Source: Clostridium sp. UBA6758
GTDB taxonomy: Bacteria; Bacillota; Clostridia; Clostridiales; Clostridiaceae
Direction of reading: 5' to 3'
Assembly: GCA_002453475.1 (NCBI GenBank)
Contig: DKGY01000005.1
Coordinates: 21,699-37,611 of the forward strand
Length of the DNA: 15,913 nucleotides
The position numbers and the translations under genes are program-made. Of the stretch, positions 1 through 6,819 are shown in pieces. A model generated the notes under the pieces. It ran no database searches, was not told where the DNA came from, and saw only the letters and a list, made by a program, of their open reading frames with translations. The number at the start of each line of letters is the position of its first letter. The stretch's first letter is position 1.

Positions 1-306
1 TTTAGGTAATAATAATATTCTTATTTCTTCCTTAGCCTTCTCACATTGTTCTGTTAATGCCTTTATATCTTCTTGAATCATCTCTCTCATTTCTCTATCT
101 GATTCTTCATTTAGCATCTCTTTATTTTCAGCTAATGCATTTTCAGCATCTCTGTATTCTCTATACTTTCCTACTATTATCTCTAACTCAGCATGCTCTT
201 TACAAAGCTTTTGCCATTCCTTTTGGTTAGCCATAATACTAGGATCACTAATTTTATTTGATAATTCATCATATTTGTTCTCTAAAAAATCTAATCTCTC
301 TAACAT
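1..306 (-). CDS. prfA: Peptide chain release factor 1, N-terminal part (partial)
   Basis: The reading frame is open from the ATG at 304-306 to the window edge, giving 102 residues that begin [20 protein letters not shown] and end LLLPK. This matches the helical N-terminal domain of RF1, which recognises UAA and UAG stop codons and releases the finished peptide. The GGQ and PxT motifs lie beyond the edge and cannot be seen. A GGAG Shine-Dalgarno at 318-321 precedes the ATG with good spacing. The gene lies directly downstream of prmC, the methyltransferase that modifies the GGQ glutamine of release factors; this pairing is common in bacteria and separates RF1 from RF2. The gene is cut only by the window edge and shows no sign of decay. 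Confidence 0.9.
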   Translation of the reverse strand, partial: MLERLDFLENKYDELSNKISDPSIMANQKEWQKLCKEHAELEIIVGKYREYRDAENALAENKEMLNEESDREMREMIQEDIKALTEQCEKAKEEIRILLLPK

Positions 307-359
307 ATATTAACACTCTCCGTAATTTAATCATAAATCTTAATTTTTTACATCATTCC

Positions 360-368
360 ATTATATCA
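360..368 (-). promoter_or_regulatory. Possible extended -10 promoter for prfA
   Basis: On the minus strand the gap between prmC and prfA reads TGATATAAT, a full extended -10 (TG-N-TATAAT). No good -35 hexamer lies at the usual distance. It could give prfA a start independent of the tdk operon. The assignment rests on the motif alone. Confidence 0.3.
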
Positions 369-380
369 TAAAAATATGAT

Positions 381-1232
381 TTATGGTAACTTTCCTATGA
401 CAACACGGTAATTTCCGCTCAAATCCCTTAAACTATATATATCAACAAATCCTTCATTTTTCATAATAGATTTTACTTCCATTTCCTGATCATTACCTAT
501 TTCAAAGCATAAATATCCACCAGGAGACAATACATCTTTTCCTTCTTTGCATATTCTTCTATAGAACTCAAGCCCATCTTGACCTCCTGAAAGAGCTAGA
601 TGCGGTTCATAGTCTTTAACATCTCCCATAAGTGTAGGAATTACTTCATCCCTAATATATGGTGGATTTGACACTATCATATTAAACTTTAAACCTTCTC
701 TTATTGGTAATTGAAATAAATCACTTTTATTTACATTGGTCTTTTCTCCTAAATTTAAATTTGAAATATTTTTTTTAGTTACACTTAACGCTATATCACT
801 TATGTCATATAACCACACTTTGCTATTTTCTACATAATGTCCTATGGAAATTCCAATAGCTCCACTTCCACAGCACATATCACATATTAAACTTATATTA
901 TTTTTCTCTATTATAGAAATACACTCTTCTACTAAAATTTCTGTATCAGGTCTTGGTATCAAAACTCCCTCTTCTACGTAAAAGTTAATACCCATAAACT
1001 CAACTTTCCCTAGAATATATGCCATAGGTTTTTTTTGACTTCTTAAATCTACAAGTTCAAAAAACTCTTGCTCTTTATCTAAAGTTAATTTTTCTGACCT
1101 GTTCATAATTATATACAACTTTTCTACATTTAAAACCATACATAATAGAAGCTGTGCATCTATTATGTATGATTCAATATCACTATTTTTCAATATATTA
1201 TATGCTTTTATTAACGCTTCGTTTATATTCAT
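381..1232 (-). CDS. prmC: Release factor glutamine methyltransferase PrmC
   Basis: PrmC (HemK) uses S-adenosylmethionine to N5-methylate the glutamine of the GGQ motif of release factors. The protein has a helical N-terminal domain (about residues 1-75) and a Rossmann methyltransferase domain with the SAM loop DMCCGSGAIG (about 118-127) and the signature SNPPY (about 188-192), which holds the substrate glutamine. An ATG at 1242-1244 would add four residues, but it has no Shine-Dalgarno. The ATG at 1230-1232 is preceded by GAGGA five bases upstream, so I place the start there, giving 283 residues, normal for the family. It lies about 20 bp after the DUF1385 gene and before prfA, so it is probably cotranscribed with both. 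Confidence 0.93.
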   Translation of the reverse strand: MNINEALIKAYNILKNSDIESYIIDAQLLLCMVLNVEKLYIIMNRSEKLTLDKEQEFFELVDLRSQKKPMAYILGKVEFMGINFYVEEGVLIPRPDTEILVEECISIIEKNNISLICDMCCGSGAIGISIGHYVENSKVWLYDISDIALSVTKKNISNLNLGEKTNVNKSDLFQLPIREGLKFNMIVSNPPYIRDEVIPTLMGDVKDYEPHLALSGGQDGLEFYRRICKEGKDVLSPGGYLCFEIGNDQEMEVKSIMKNEGFVDIYSLRDLSGNYRVVIGKLP

Positions 1233-1254
1233 ATTATTCCTCATTCACTATAAT

Positions 1255-2163
1255 TCATTCTAAACCCTCTGCCGCCTTTAATGAAGTTATTGCAACTTCT
1301 AGCATAGATTCATCTGGTTCTTGTGTTGTTATCTTTTGCAAAAGTAGCCCTGGCCATGCAATGATTTTTGATATTTTACTATCACTCTTTCCTAGCCATT
1401 TTATAACCTCATAGGTCACTCCAGATACTATTGGTAGTAACAATACCCTTGAAATCACTCTTTGACCAATGGATTGCCATCCTGTGAATGAAAATATAAT
1501 TATACTAATTACCATAACTAAAAATAAAAAATTAGTTCCACATCTCGGATGGAGTCTTTCAAACTTCTTCGCATTTTCTGCTGTTAACTCTATACCACTT
1601 TCATAGCAAAATATAGTTTTATGCTCAGCTCCGTGATATTGATATACTCTTTTTATGTCCTCTAATTTGCCAACAATAAATATATAGCTTATAAATATAG
1701 TAACTCTTATTATTCCTTCTATAATATTTAAAACTAATACATTAGATGTTATTGTTTTTTTCACCAAACTAGTTAAGGCCGTTGGTAAAATAAAAAATAG
1801 TAATATAGAAAAACCTATGGAAAGAACTAATGATATGCCCATAAGCACGCTATTTCCTTTATCCTTAAAAATTTTATCAAACCATTTATCAAATTTAGAT
1901 TCTTCCTCCTCCGCATCTTCAAAGAAAGAAGCCGAATATTCTAAGCTTTTTATACCTATAACTAAAGATTCTATAAGGGATACAAATCCTCTAATTATAG
2001 GAAACCCTAAAAATTTATTTTTCTTAGTCAAACTTTCACTTGTTTCTTTTTTCACTTCAATACTACCATTGGGAAGCCTTACAGCAGTAGCGAGTCCATT
2101 AGAACCTCTCATCATTACACCCTCTATAACTGCCTGTCCCCCGACCGTTGTCTTCTTTTCCAT
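1255..2163 (-). CDS. DUF1385 membrane protein (YqhQ-like)
   Basis: A 302-residue protein of the DUF1385 family, related to B. subtilis YqhQ; its biochemical role is not established. It opens with VGGQAVIEGVMMRG, a conserved stretch of the family. The middle and C-terminal parts hold about four hydrophobic segments (about 107-135, 143-165, 211-227 and 237-252), so it should be an integral membrane protein. Between them lie conserved HGAEHK (177-182) and HPRCGT (205-210), whose His, Glu and Cys residues could bind a metal; that is inference. An AGGTG Shine-Dalgarno precedes the ATG. It sits 76 bp downstream of tdk and about 20 bp before prmC, an arrangement I recall from other clostridia. Confidence 0.88.
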   Translation of the reverse strand: MEKKTTVGGQAVIEGVMMRGSNGLATAVRLPNGSIEVKKETSESLTKKNKFLGFPIIRGFVSLIESLVIGIKSLEYSASFFEDAEEEESKFDKWFDKIFKDKGNSVLMGISLVLSIGFSILLFFILPTALTSLVKKTITSNVLVLNIIEGIIRVTIFISYIFIVGKLEDIKRVYQYHGAEHKTIFCYESGIELTAENAKKFERLHPRCGTNFLFLVMVISIIIFSFTGWQSIGQRVISRVLLLPIVSGVTYEVIKWLGKSDSKISKIIAWPGLLLQKITTQEPDESMLEVAITSLKAAEGLE

Positions 2164-2239
2164 TCTAACACCTGCCTTCTACTCATTATTTCTAACTTCA
2201 TAATATTATCTTAATATAAGTATCCTATTATCTTAGTTG

Positions 2240-2839
2240 TTATTTACTATTTGATGCTTCCTCTTCATACTTAATATAACATTCTGCACAAAGAGACTCG
2301 TACTCTACATTATCTTCATTATCAATAGCAACTTGATTACCTTCAAAGACAAATTTACCATTAATCTTTCTTCCATTTAGTATAGCCTTTTTACCACATT
2401 TACAAATTGTTTTAAGTTCCTCTAAACTATGACTTATTAGTAAAAGTCTTTCACTACCTTCAAAGCCTTCCATCTGAAAATCTGTTCTTAAACCATAACA
2501 TATCACTGGTATATTTAATTTAACAGCTATCATAAACATTTCATCAACTTGATTTTTTGTAAAAAACTGAACCTCGTCTGCTAGTATGCAGTGAATTTGT
2601 CCATTTTTCTTTATATATTCTTCTACGGTAGTAAAAATATTCTCGCCTTCAGCAAAACTTAAATCTACTTCCTTTGTAACTCCAAGTCTAGATACAATTT
2701 TATTTCCTCCCTTTGTATCAGTCTTGGGTTTAATTATTATTACTTTCATTCCTCTTTCTTCATAATTATAAGCTACTTGAAGAAGATTTGTAGACTTTCC
2801 ACAATTCATTGCTCCATATCTAAAATATAGTTTACTCAT
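2240..2839 (-). CDS. tdk: Thymidine kinase (type II)
   Basis: Thymidine kinase phosphorylates thymidine to dTMP with ATP in the cytoplasmic salvage pathway. The 199-residue protein has a Walker A loop GAMNCGKS (9-16), the DEVQFF segment (88-93) whose Glu89 is the expected catalytic base, and a C-terminal zinc-ribbon made of Cys146, Cys148, Cys184 and Cys187. The CxCG spacing of the first pair and the overall look place it nearer the E. coli-type branch than the short Bacillus type. The length is normal. A GGAGG Shine-Dalgarno lies upstream of the ATG. It is the first gene of the tdk-DUF1385-prmC-prfA unit and diverges from rpmE. Confidence 0.95.
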   Translation of the reverse strand: MSKLYFRYGAMNCGKSTNLLQVAYNYEERGMKVIIIKPKTDTKGGNKIVSRLGVTKEVDLSFAEGENIFTTVEEYIKKNGQIHCILADEVQFFTKNQVDEMFMIAVKLNIPVICYGLRTDFQMEGFEGSERLLLISHSLEELKTICKCGKKAILNGRKINGKFVFEGNQVAIDNEDNVEYESLCAECYIKYEEEASNSK

Positions 2840-2881
2840 AGTAATATTCCTCCAAAGTCCATTGATTAATCATATAATATT

Positions 2882-2910
2882 ATTTTAGTAGAAAAAACTT
2901 CATTAATCAA
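2882..2910 (-). promoter_or_regulatory. Sigma-A-like promoter of the tdk operon
   Basis: On the minus strand TTGATT (2905-2910) and TAAAAT (2882-2887) are separated by exactly 17 bases. A perfect 10-base palindrome TGATTAATCA (2863-2872) lies between the predicted transcription start and the Shine-Dalgarno and could be an operator, though AT-rich palindromes also arise by chance. Confidence 0.55.
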
Positions 2911-2987
2911 ATTAATATTATAAGTACATTTTCAAAAATATATATTTTTTTATATACTAATAATATATAATACAATTAATAATCATA

Positions 2988-3016
2988 TTGACCTTATACT
3001 ATCTCTATGTTATAAT
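2988..3016 (+). promoter_or_regulatory. Sigma-A promoter of rpmE
   Basis: TTGACC (2988-2993) and a perfect TATAAT (3011-3016) are separated by 17 bases, and TG at 3008-3009 adds an extended -10. This is the best sigma-A match in the window, as expected for a ribosomal protein gene. The predicted leader is about 45 bases and ends in an AAAGAGGTG ribosome binding site. Confidence 0.8.
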
Positions 3017-3068
3017 CTAGTAGTTGATAATACGGGTATGTATGTTATATCGAAAGAGGTGAAATGAA

Positions 3069-3278
3069 ATGCAAGAAGGAATACATCCAAACTATAACGA
3101 TGAAGCTGTAGTTAAGTGTGCTTGTGGAAATACTTTTGTAACAGGTTCTGTTAAGTCAGAATTAAAAGTTGATATTTGTTCAAAATGTCATCCATTCTTT
3201 ACAGGTAAGCAAAAGAATGTTGACGTTGGTGGAAGAGTTGACAAGTTTATGAAAAAATTCAACCTTAAAAGCGAATAA
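3069..3278 (+). CDS. rpmE: Ribosomal protein bL31, zinc-binding form
   Basis: A 69-residue 50S subunit protein that bridges the two ribosomal subunits. It begins [10 protein letters not shown] and keeps the four cysteines of the zinc-containing (C+) form: Cys17 and Cys19 in KCACGN, and Cys37 and Cys40 in ICSKCHPF. Many bacteria swap this form for a zinc-free paralogue in zinc shortage; no such paralogue lies in the window. GAGGTG seven bases before the ATG sets the start. An earlier ATG at 3064 is in another frame. It is the only plus-strand gene seen here and has its own promoter and terminator, so it forms a single-gene unit between tdk and rho. Confidence 0.97.
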   Translation: MQEGIHPNYNDEAVVKCACGNTFVTGSVKSELKVDICSKCHPFFTGKQKNVDVGGRVDKFMKKFNLKSE

Positions 3279-3295
3279 TCATATATATTTTTATG

Positions 3296-3324
3296 TAGGA
3301 GAAGGTTACTTCTCCTATTTTTTT
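3296..3324 (+). terminator. Intrinsic terminator of rpmE
   Basis: A perfect 9-bp stem, TAGGAGAAG (3296-3304) with CTTCTCCTA (3309-3317), has a GTTA loop and is followed directly by seven T residues. It starts 18 bases after the rpmE stop codon. Confidence 0.92.
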
Positions 3325-3325
3325 A

Positions 3326-3370
3326 TATTCAAAAGCCATAGGTATAAACACCACCTATGGCTTTTGAATA
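3326..3370 (-). terminator. Intrinsic terminator of rho (possibly bidirectional)
   Basis: A perfect 18-bp inverted repeat (3326-3343 with 3353-3370) has a 9-base loop and begins four bases after the rho stop codon. Its core AAAAGCCATAGGT / ACCTATGGCTTTT gives a short T run in either direction, the usual form of a bidirectional terminator, although the U tract on the minus strand is only TTTTGAATA. It sits back to back with the rpmE terminator and would also stop any plus-strand read-through towards rho. Confidence 0.75.
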
Positions 3371-3374
3371 TAAT

Positions 3375-4889
3375 TTATTTTAATATGTCTTGATTTTTAG
3401 ATACAATTTCAAAAAATTCTTCATTATTGTCAGTTTTTGATAAGATTCCTATAAGTTTTTCAGTAACTGCTTGAGGATTGCCTGTTTTATACATAATCTT
3501 TCTTATATTATAGCTAACTTCAAGTTGTGATTTTGTAAGAAGCAGATCTTCTCTACGAGTTCCTGACTTATATATATCTAGTGCTGGGAATATTCTACGT
3601 TCTTGTAGTTGTCTATCAAGGTGTACTTCCATATTACCTGTACCCTTAAACTCTTCAAAAATCATATCATCCATTCTACTTCCAGTTTCAACCAGGGCCG
3701 TAGCAAGAATTGTTAAACTTCCACCTTCCTCAACATTTCTAGCTGCACCAAAAAACTTTTTAGGCATAAGTAAAGCTCCTGTATCTAATCCACCTGATAG
3801 AGTTCTACCTGTTCTAGTTATTGTTAAGTTGTAAGCTCTAGCTAATCTAGTTAAACTATCTAAAAGAATTATTACATCTTGTCCTTGTTCTACCATCCTC
3901 TTTGCTCTTTCAAGTACCATATAAGCAACCTTAGCATGATGCTCTGGCTCTTCATCAAAGGTTGAATATATTACATCACCTTTTATAGATCTCTGCATAT
4001 CTGTAACCTCTTCTGGTCTTTCATCAATAAGAAGTACTATAACCTTAACTTCTGGATGATTCACTGCTATACTATGAGCAATTTTCTTTAAGATAGAAGT
4101 TTTTCCCGCTTTAGGTGGAGCAACTATTACACCTCTTTGCCCTTTTCCTATAGGTGATAATATGTCCATTAATCTTGTTGATAAATCTTTTGAATCCTCA
4201 GTTTCTAACTTTAATCGCTCTGTAGGATATATAGGAGTTAGTCTCTCAAAAGATGTTCTGCCAACAGCTTTCTCTGGATTTTCACCATTTATTTTTGTTA
4301 CTTGTAGAAGAGCTTGATATTTTTCCCCTTCTTTAGAACTTCTTACCTTCCCTTCTACTTCATCACCAGTCTTAAGATTAAATCTTCTAACTTGAGATAT
4401 TGAAACATATATATCATTATTTCCGCTTAAATAGTTATTCATTCTAAGCAATCCAAAATTAGCATTATCACTTAATTCAAATACACCTTTAGATGTTTCA
4501 GATTCACTTATCAAACTCTTTAACCTTTCACGTTTTTCTTCTATACTATCAATCTTTTCTTCCACTACAACTTCCTTAGTCTCCTTTGATTCTTCATTTT
4601 CTAAACCATTACTAGTATCTCTATTAATACTATTATCTTCTACTACTTCTTTCTTAGTAAGTTTCTCCTTAAGAATTATACCTTCTTTTTTTATTTGAGC
4701 AGGTTGCGTTTTTTCATCATCCTTATAATGGTCTTCTTCATTTTTAGTCTCATTAGATTTTAAAAATACTCTTTTAATTTCTTCAATTAATTCACTCTTT
4801 TTAAACCTAGTAACATTTTTTATTCCTAATTCCTTTGCAATACTCTTTAATTCTATAACACTCATGCTATGTAAATCTTCACTATTCAA
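3375..4889 (-). CDS. rho: Transcription termination factor Rho
   Basis: Rho is a hexameric RNA-dependent ATPase/helicase that ends transcription at unstructured C-rich RNA. The 504-residue protein has an N-terminal helical domain (about 1-42), a charged insertion (about 43-118), an RNA-binding cold-shock-like domain (about 133-205), and the ATPase core with Walker A APPKAGKT (257-264), Walker B VIILLD (339-344) and the R-loop segment GRTLSGGLD (361-369). It is longer than E. coli Rho (419) mainly because of the insertion. The start is TTG at 4887-4889; the next in-frame ATG (Met9) has no Shine-Dalgarno, while a 12-base one precedes the TTG. The gene appears to be a single unit with its own terminator. 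Confidence 0.96.
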   Translation of the reverse strand: MNSEDLHSMSVIELKSIAKELGIKNVTRFKKSELIEEIKRVFLKSNETKNEEDHYKDDEKTQPAQIKKEGIILKEKLTKKEVVEDNSINRDTSNGLENEESKETKEVVVEEKIDSIEEKRERLKSLISESETSKGVFELSDNANFGLLRMNNYLSGNNDIYVSISQVRRFNLKTGDEVEGKVRSSKEGEKYQALLQVTKINGENPEKAVGRTSFERLTPIYPTERLKLETEDSKDLSTRLMDILSPIGKGQRGVIVAPPKAGKTSILKKIAHSIAVNHPEVKVIVLLIDERPEEVTDMQRSIKGDVIYSTFDEEPEHHAKVAYMVLERAKRMVEQGQDVIILLDSLTRLARAYNLTITRTGRTLSGGLDTGALLMPKKFFGAARNVEEGGSLTILATALVETGSRMDDMIFEEFKGTGNMEVHLDRQLQERRIFPALDIYKSGTRREDLLLTKSQLEVSYNIRKIMYKTGNPQAVTEKLIGILSKTDNNEEFFEIVSKNQDILK

Positions 4890-5272
4890 AGGATCACCTC
4901 CTAATTGTATATTTCATTTAAATGTAACTTTGGGGAATAATGTTTATATGTTCAATATAAGTTGTTATTGTTTATAAATGATAGAAGTTTGAAGCTTTCT
5001 TTTAAAATGTATTAAACTTTTTATTTATATTGTTTATTAAATCTATTGATATAATTACATATATAATTAAATTTGTTGTAGTTTAGATTTTACTATATAA
5101 GTATACACCATATTTTTAAAAAATCTATCTAACAAGTAAAAATATTTATTCTAACGTCAATAAATAATCTGATTTATATCGCAAAATCCTAACCCACTAA
5201 TTATAATTTTAACCAAATATATCTATATATATACAGGTTTAAAATATCTAAGTAATCTATTATGATCTTAAA
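4890..5272. other. Gene-free AT-rich region upstream of rho
   Basis: This 383-bp stretch lies between the sigma-54 activator and rho, both on the minus strand. Apart from the rho Shine-Dalgarno I see no gene, no tRNA-like fold and no strong terminator. Minus-strand TTGACG (5155-5160) looks like a -35 but has no -10 at the right distance; TTGTTA and TATGGT about 17 bases apart, further downstream, are a weaker pair. The region probably holds the rho promoter and perhaps a long leader, but I cannot place it with confidence. Confidence 0.5.
4891..4902 (-). promoter_or_regulatory. Extended Shine-Dalgarno of rho
   Basis: On the minus strand AGGAGGTGATCC is complementary to all 12 bases of the conserved 16S rRNA 3' tail GGATCACCTCCT. 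Seven bases separate AGGAGG from the TTG start codon. The match is longer than at any other gene here and fixes the start of rho at TTG. Confidence 0.9.
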
Positions 5273-6211
5273 CTACTTATAATTATCTATTAAATCCATT
5301 ATATTATACTTAGCAATTTTATATTGAAGTGTTTGCCTTGGTATATTAAGAAATTTACTTGCTTTACTTACATTATTGCTATAAATAATTAACGCTTCCT
5401 TTATATATTTACTTTCCATATCTTCAAGCTTTTCCTTAAGAGATAAACTTTCAATAGTGTTTCCCAATTGCAAATCAGACATTTCAATGATCCCATGTCT
5501 TTTACAATTTAAAGCGCCTTCGATTATATGTTCTAACTCTCTTATATTCCCATCATAGTCTTTTTTCATTAAAACTTCTAATGCATAACTATCTATTCCA
5601 CTAACACTAGTACCTAATCTTTTATTGTGCTTTTCTATAAATATTGATACAAGTAAAGGTATATCTTCTTTTCTTGCATTTAATTCAGGCATATTAATTC
5701 TTATAACATTAAGTCTATAATATAAATCCTTTCTCAATTTATTACTCTTAACTAAAAAATCAGGATCCTCATTTACCGATGCTATTATCCTTATATCTGT
5801 TTTTCTAGTGTTAGTTTCACCAATTCTTCTAAATTCACCTTCTTGAAGAACCCTTAAGAACTTACTTTGGAAAACTATATTCATAGAATTTAACTCATCT
5901 AAATACAAAGTACCACCATTAGCTGCATCAAATAGACCTTCTGACTCTATAGCTCCAGTAAAACCACCTTTTCCTACTCCGAAGAAAATACTCTCTAATA
6001 AGTTATCTGGAATCGCAGCACAGTTCTGTGCTATAAAAGGCTTTTTTCTTCTTATAGAGCTATTATGTATAGCTTGTACTATTAATTCTTTTCCTGTACC
6101 AGTATCACCGTAAACAAAAATTGGAGATTTTGAATTACATACCTTCATAGCTAATTCCTTAACTTTTTTTATTTCTCTACTATTTCCAATTATATCTTCA
6201 AAGCTATACAA
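5273..6211 (-). CDS. Sigma-54-dependent activator lacking a sensor domain
   Basis: A 312-residue enhancer-binding protein that should use ATP to open promoters held by sigma-54 RNA polymerase. The AAA+ domain fills about residues 5-240: Walker A GDTGTGKE (35-42), the sigma-54 contact loop GGFTGA (82-87, usually GAFTGA), Walker B TLYLDE (101-106), arginine-finger candidates R160 and R166, and sensor II GNIREL (222-227). A Fis-type helix-turn-helix follows (about 277-300). The DELNSM segment resembles RocR/BkdR-type regulators. The start is TTG at 6209-6211 behind AAGGGG; an in-frame TAA two codons upstream rules out a longer N-terminus. The PAS or receiver domain of most relatives is therefore absent, as in PspF, so control probably comes from a partner protein. 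No rpoN or obvious -24/-12 promoter was seen. Confidence 0.9.
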   Translation of the reverse strand: MYSFEDIIGNSREIKKVKELAMKVCNSKSPIFVYGDTGTGKELIVQAIHNSSIRRKKPFIAQNCAAIPDNLLESIFFGVGKGGFTGAIESEGLFDAANGGTLYLDELNSMNIVFQSKFLRVLQEGEFRRIGETNTRKTDIRIIASVNEDPDFLVKSNKLRKDLYYRLNVIRINMPELNARKEDIPLLVSIFIEKHNKRLGTSVSGIDSYALEVLMKKDYDGNIRELEHIIEGALNCKRHGIIEMSDLQLGNTIESLSLKEKLEDMESKYIKEALIIYSNNVSKASKFLNIPRQTLQYKIAKYNIMDLIDNYK

Positions 6212-6233
6212 AATTTACAACCCCTTTTATAAT

Positions 6234-6268
6234 AGAAGCTATGCATTATATAATTCTGCATAGCCTCT
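6234..6268. repeat. Inverted repeat between DUF1934 gene and sigma-54 activator
   Basis: AGAAGCTATGCA (6234-6245) and TGCATAGCCTCT (6257-6268) form a 12-bp stem with one mismatch and an 11-base AT loop, just upstream of the activator's ribosome binding site. No T run follows on the minus strand (CTTCTATTATAAAA), so it is a poor terminator. It may be an operator, perhaps for autoregulation, or an mRNA processing structure. Confidence 0.5.
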
Positions 6269-6287
6269 AAGTAAAATATATTTATAT

Positions 6288-6704
6288 TTATTTAACATTT
6301 ATGGTAGCTACAAGCTTAGTATTAATAATTTGGTCCTTGGCTATTATCACATCATAGTCAACTTTTACTTTTCCACCAGCTTCATTTATATCTATGTTTA
6401 CATCATTAGTTTTAATTCTAATAGATAATCCACCATGAGGAGTATTATAAAGAATAGACGAACTACTCCCATTTTTAAACTCCATATTAGTATTTACGTC
6501 GCCTTCTCTTATAAGATTAAAATAATTTTTTCCTATTCTAAAAGTAGTTAATGTATCCCCTAAACCTGAAAGTTCCGTTTCCTCATAAGTAACAACATAC
6601 TCATCATCTTCTTTTAAAAATGACCCCGGACTAACAATTTCAATGCATTCATCCTCATCATTATTCTGTATACTACTTACTCTAATTATAGCATCCTTAT
6701 CCAT
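6288..6704 (-). CDS. DUF1934 protein (YwiB-like)
   Basis: A 138-residue protein of the DUF1934 family (B. subtilis YwiB), predicted to be a small beta-barrel. Its function is unknown. The family look is in the strand-rich pattern with EYVVTYEETELSGLGDT in the first half, then LYNTPHGGLSIRIKT and VDYDVIIA. It has no signal peptide or membrane segment and should be cytoplasmic. GAGGG upstream supports the ATG at 6702-6704. It lies 76 bp upstream of the sigma-54 activator with no clear terminator between, so the two may share a transcript. In many Firmicutes this gene sits next to argS; no argS is present here. Confidence 0.82.
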   Translation of the reverse strand: MDKDAIIRVSSIQNNDEDECIEIVSPGSFLKEDDEYVVTYEETELSGLGDTLTTFRIGKNYFNLIREGDVNTNMEFKNGSSSSILYNTPHGGLSIRIKTNDVNIDINEAGGKVKVDYDVIIAKDQIINTKLVATINVK

Positions 6705-6773
6705 AATACTTCCCTCTATTCTTCCTTAGAATCTTATTTAAAATATATTTAAGCTCTAAGATTAATATAAACT

Positions 6774-6804
6774 CTTGAAAAATAATAAGCTATCTTAACT
6801 TATT
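6774..6804 (-). terminator. Weak candidate terminator after the PP-loop gene
   Basis: On the minus strand AATAAG and CTTATT (6799-6804 and 6784-6789) form a 6-bp AT-rich stem followed by ATTATTTTTC. It is placed 16 bases after the stop codon, but the stem has few G-C pairs, so it may be weak or chance. Confidence 0.3.
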
Positions 6805-6819
6805 TTACTAAAAACTTTT

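Noticed and set aside
1154..1414. Plus-strand open frame across the prmC/DUF1385 junction
   Set aside because: It lies opposite two well-supported genes, lacks a ribosome binding site and has no recognisable domain.
1817..2203. 128-codon plus-strand open frame
   Set aside because: It is antisense to the DUF1385 gene; its Ser- and Leu-rich composition is what the reverse strand of an AT-rich membrane-protein gene gives.
3064..3066. ATG just before rpmE as an alternative start
   Set aside because: It is out of frame with L31; the ATG at 3069 has the proper spacing from GAGGTG and gives the normal protein.
5155..5160. TTGACG as the -35 of a rho promoter
   Set aside because: No -10-like hexamer occurs 16-18 bases downstream on the minus strand.
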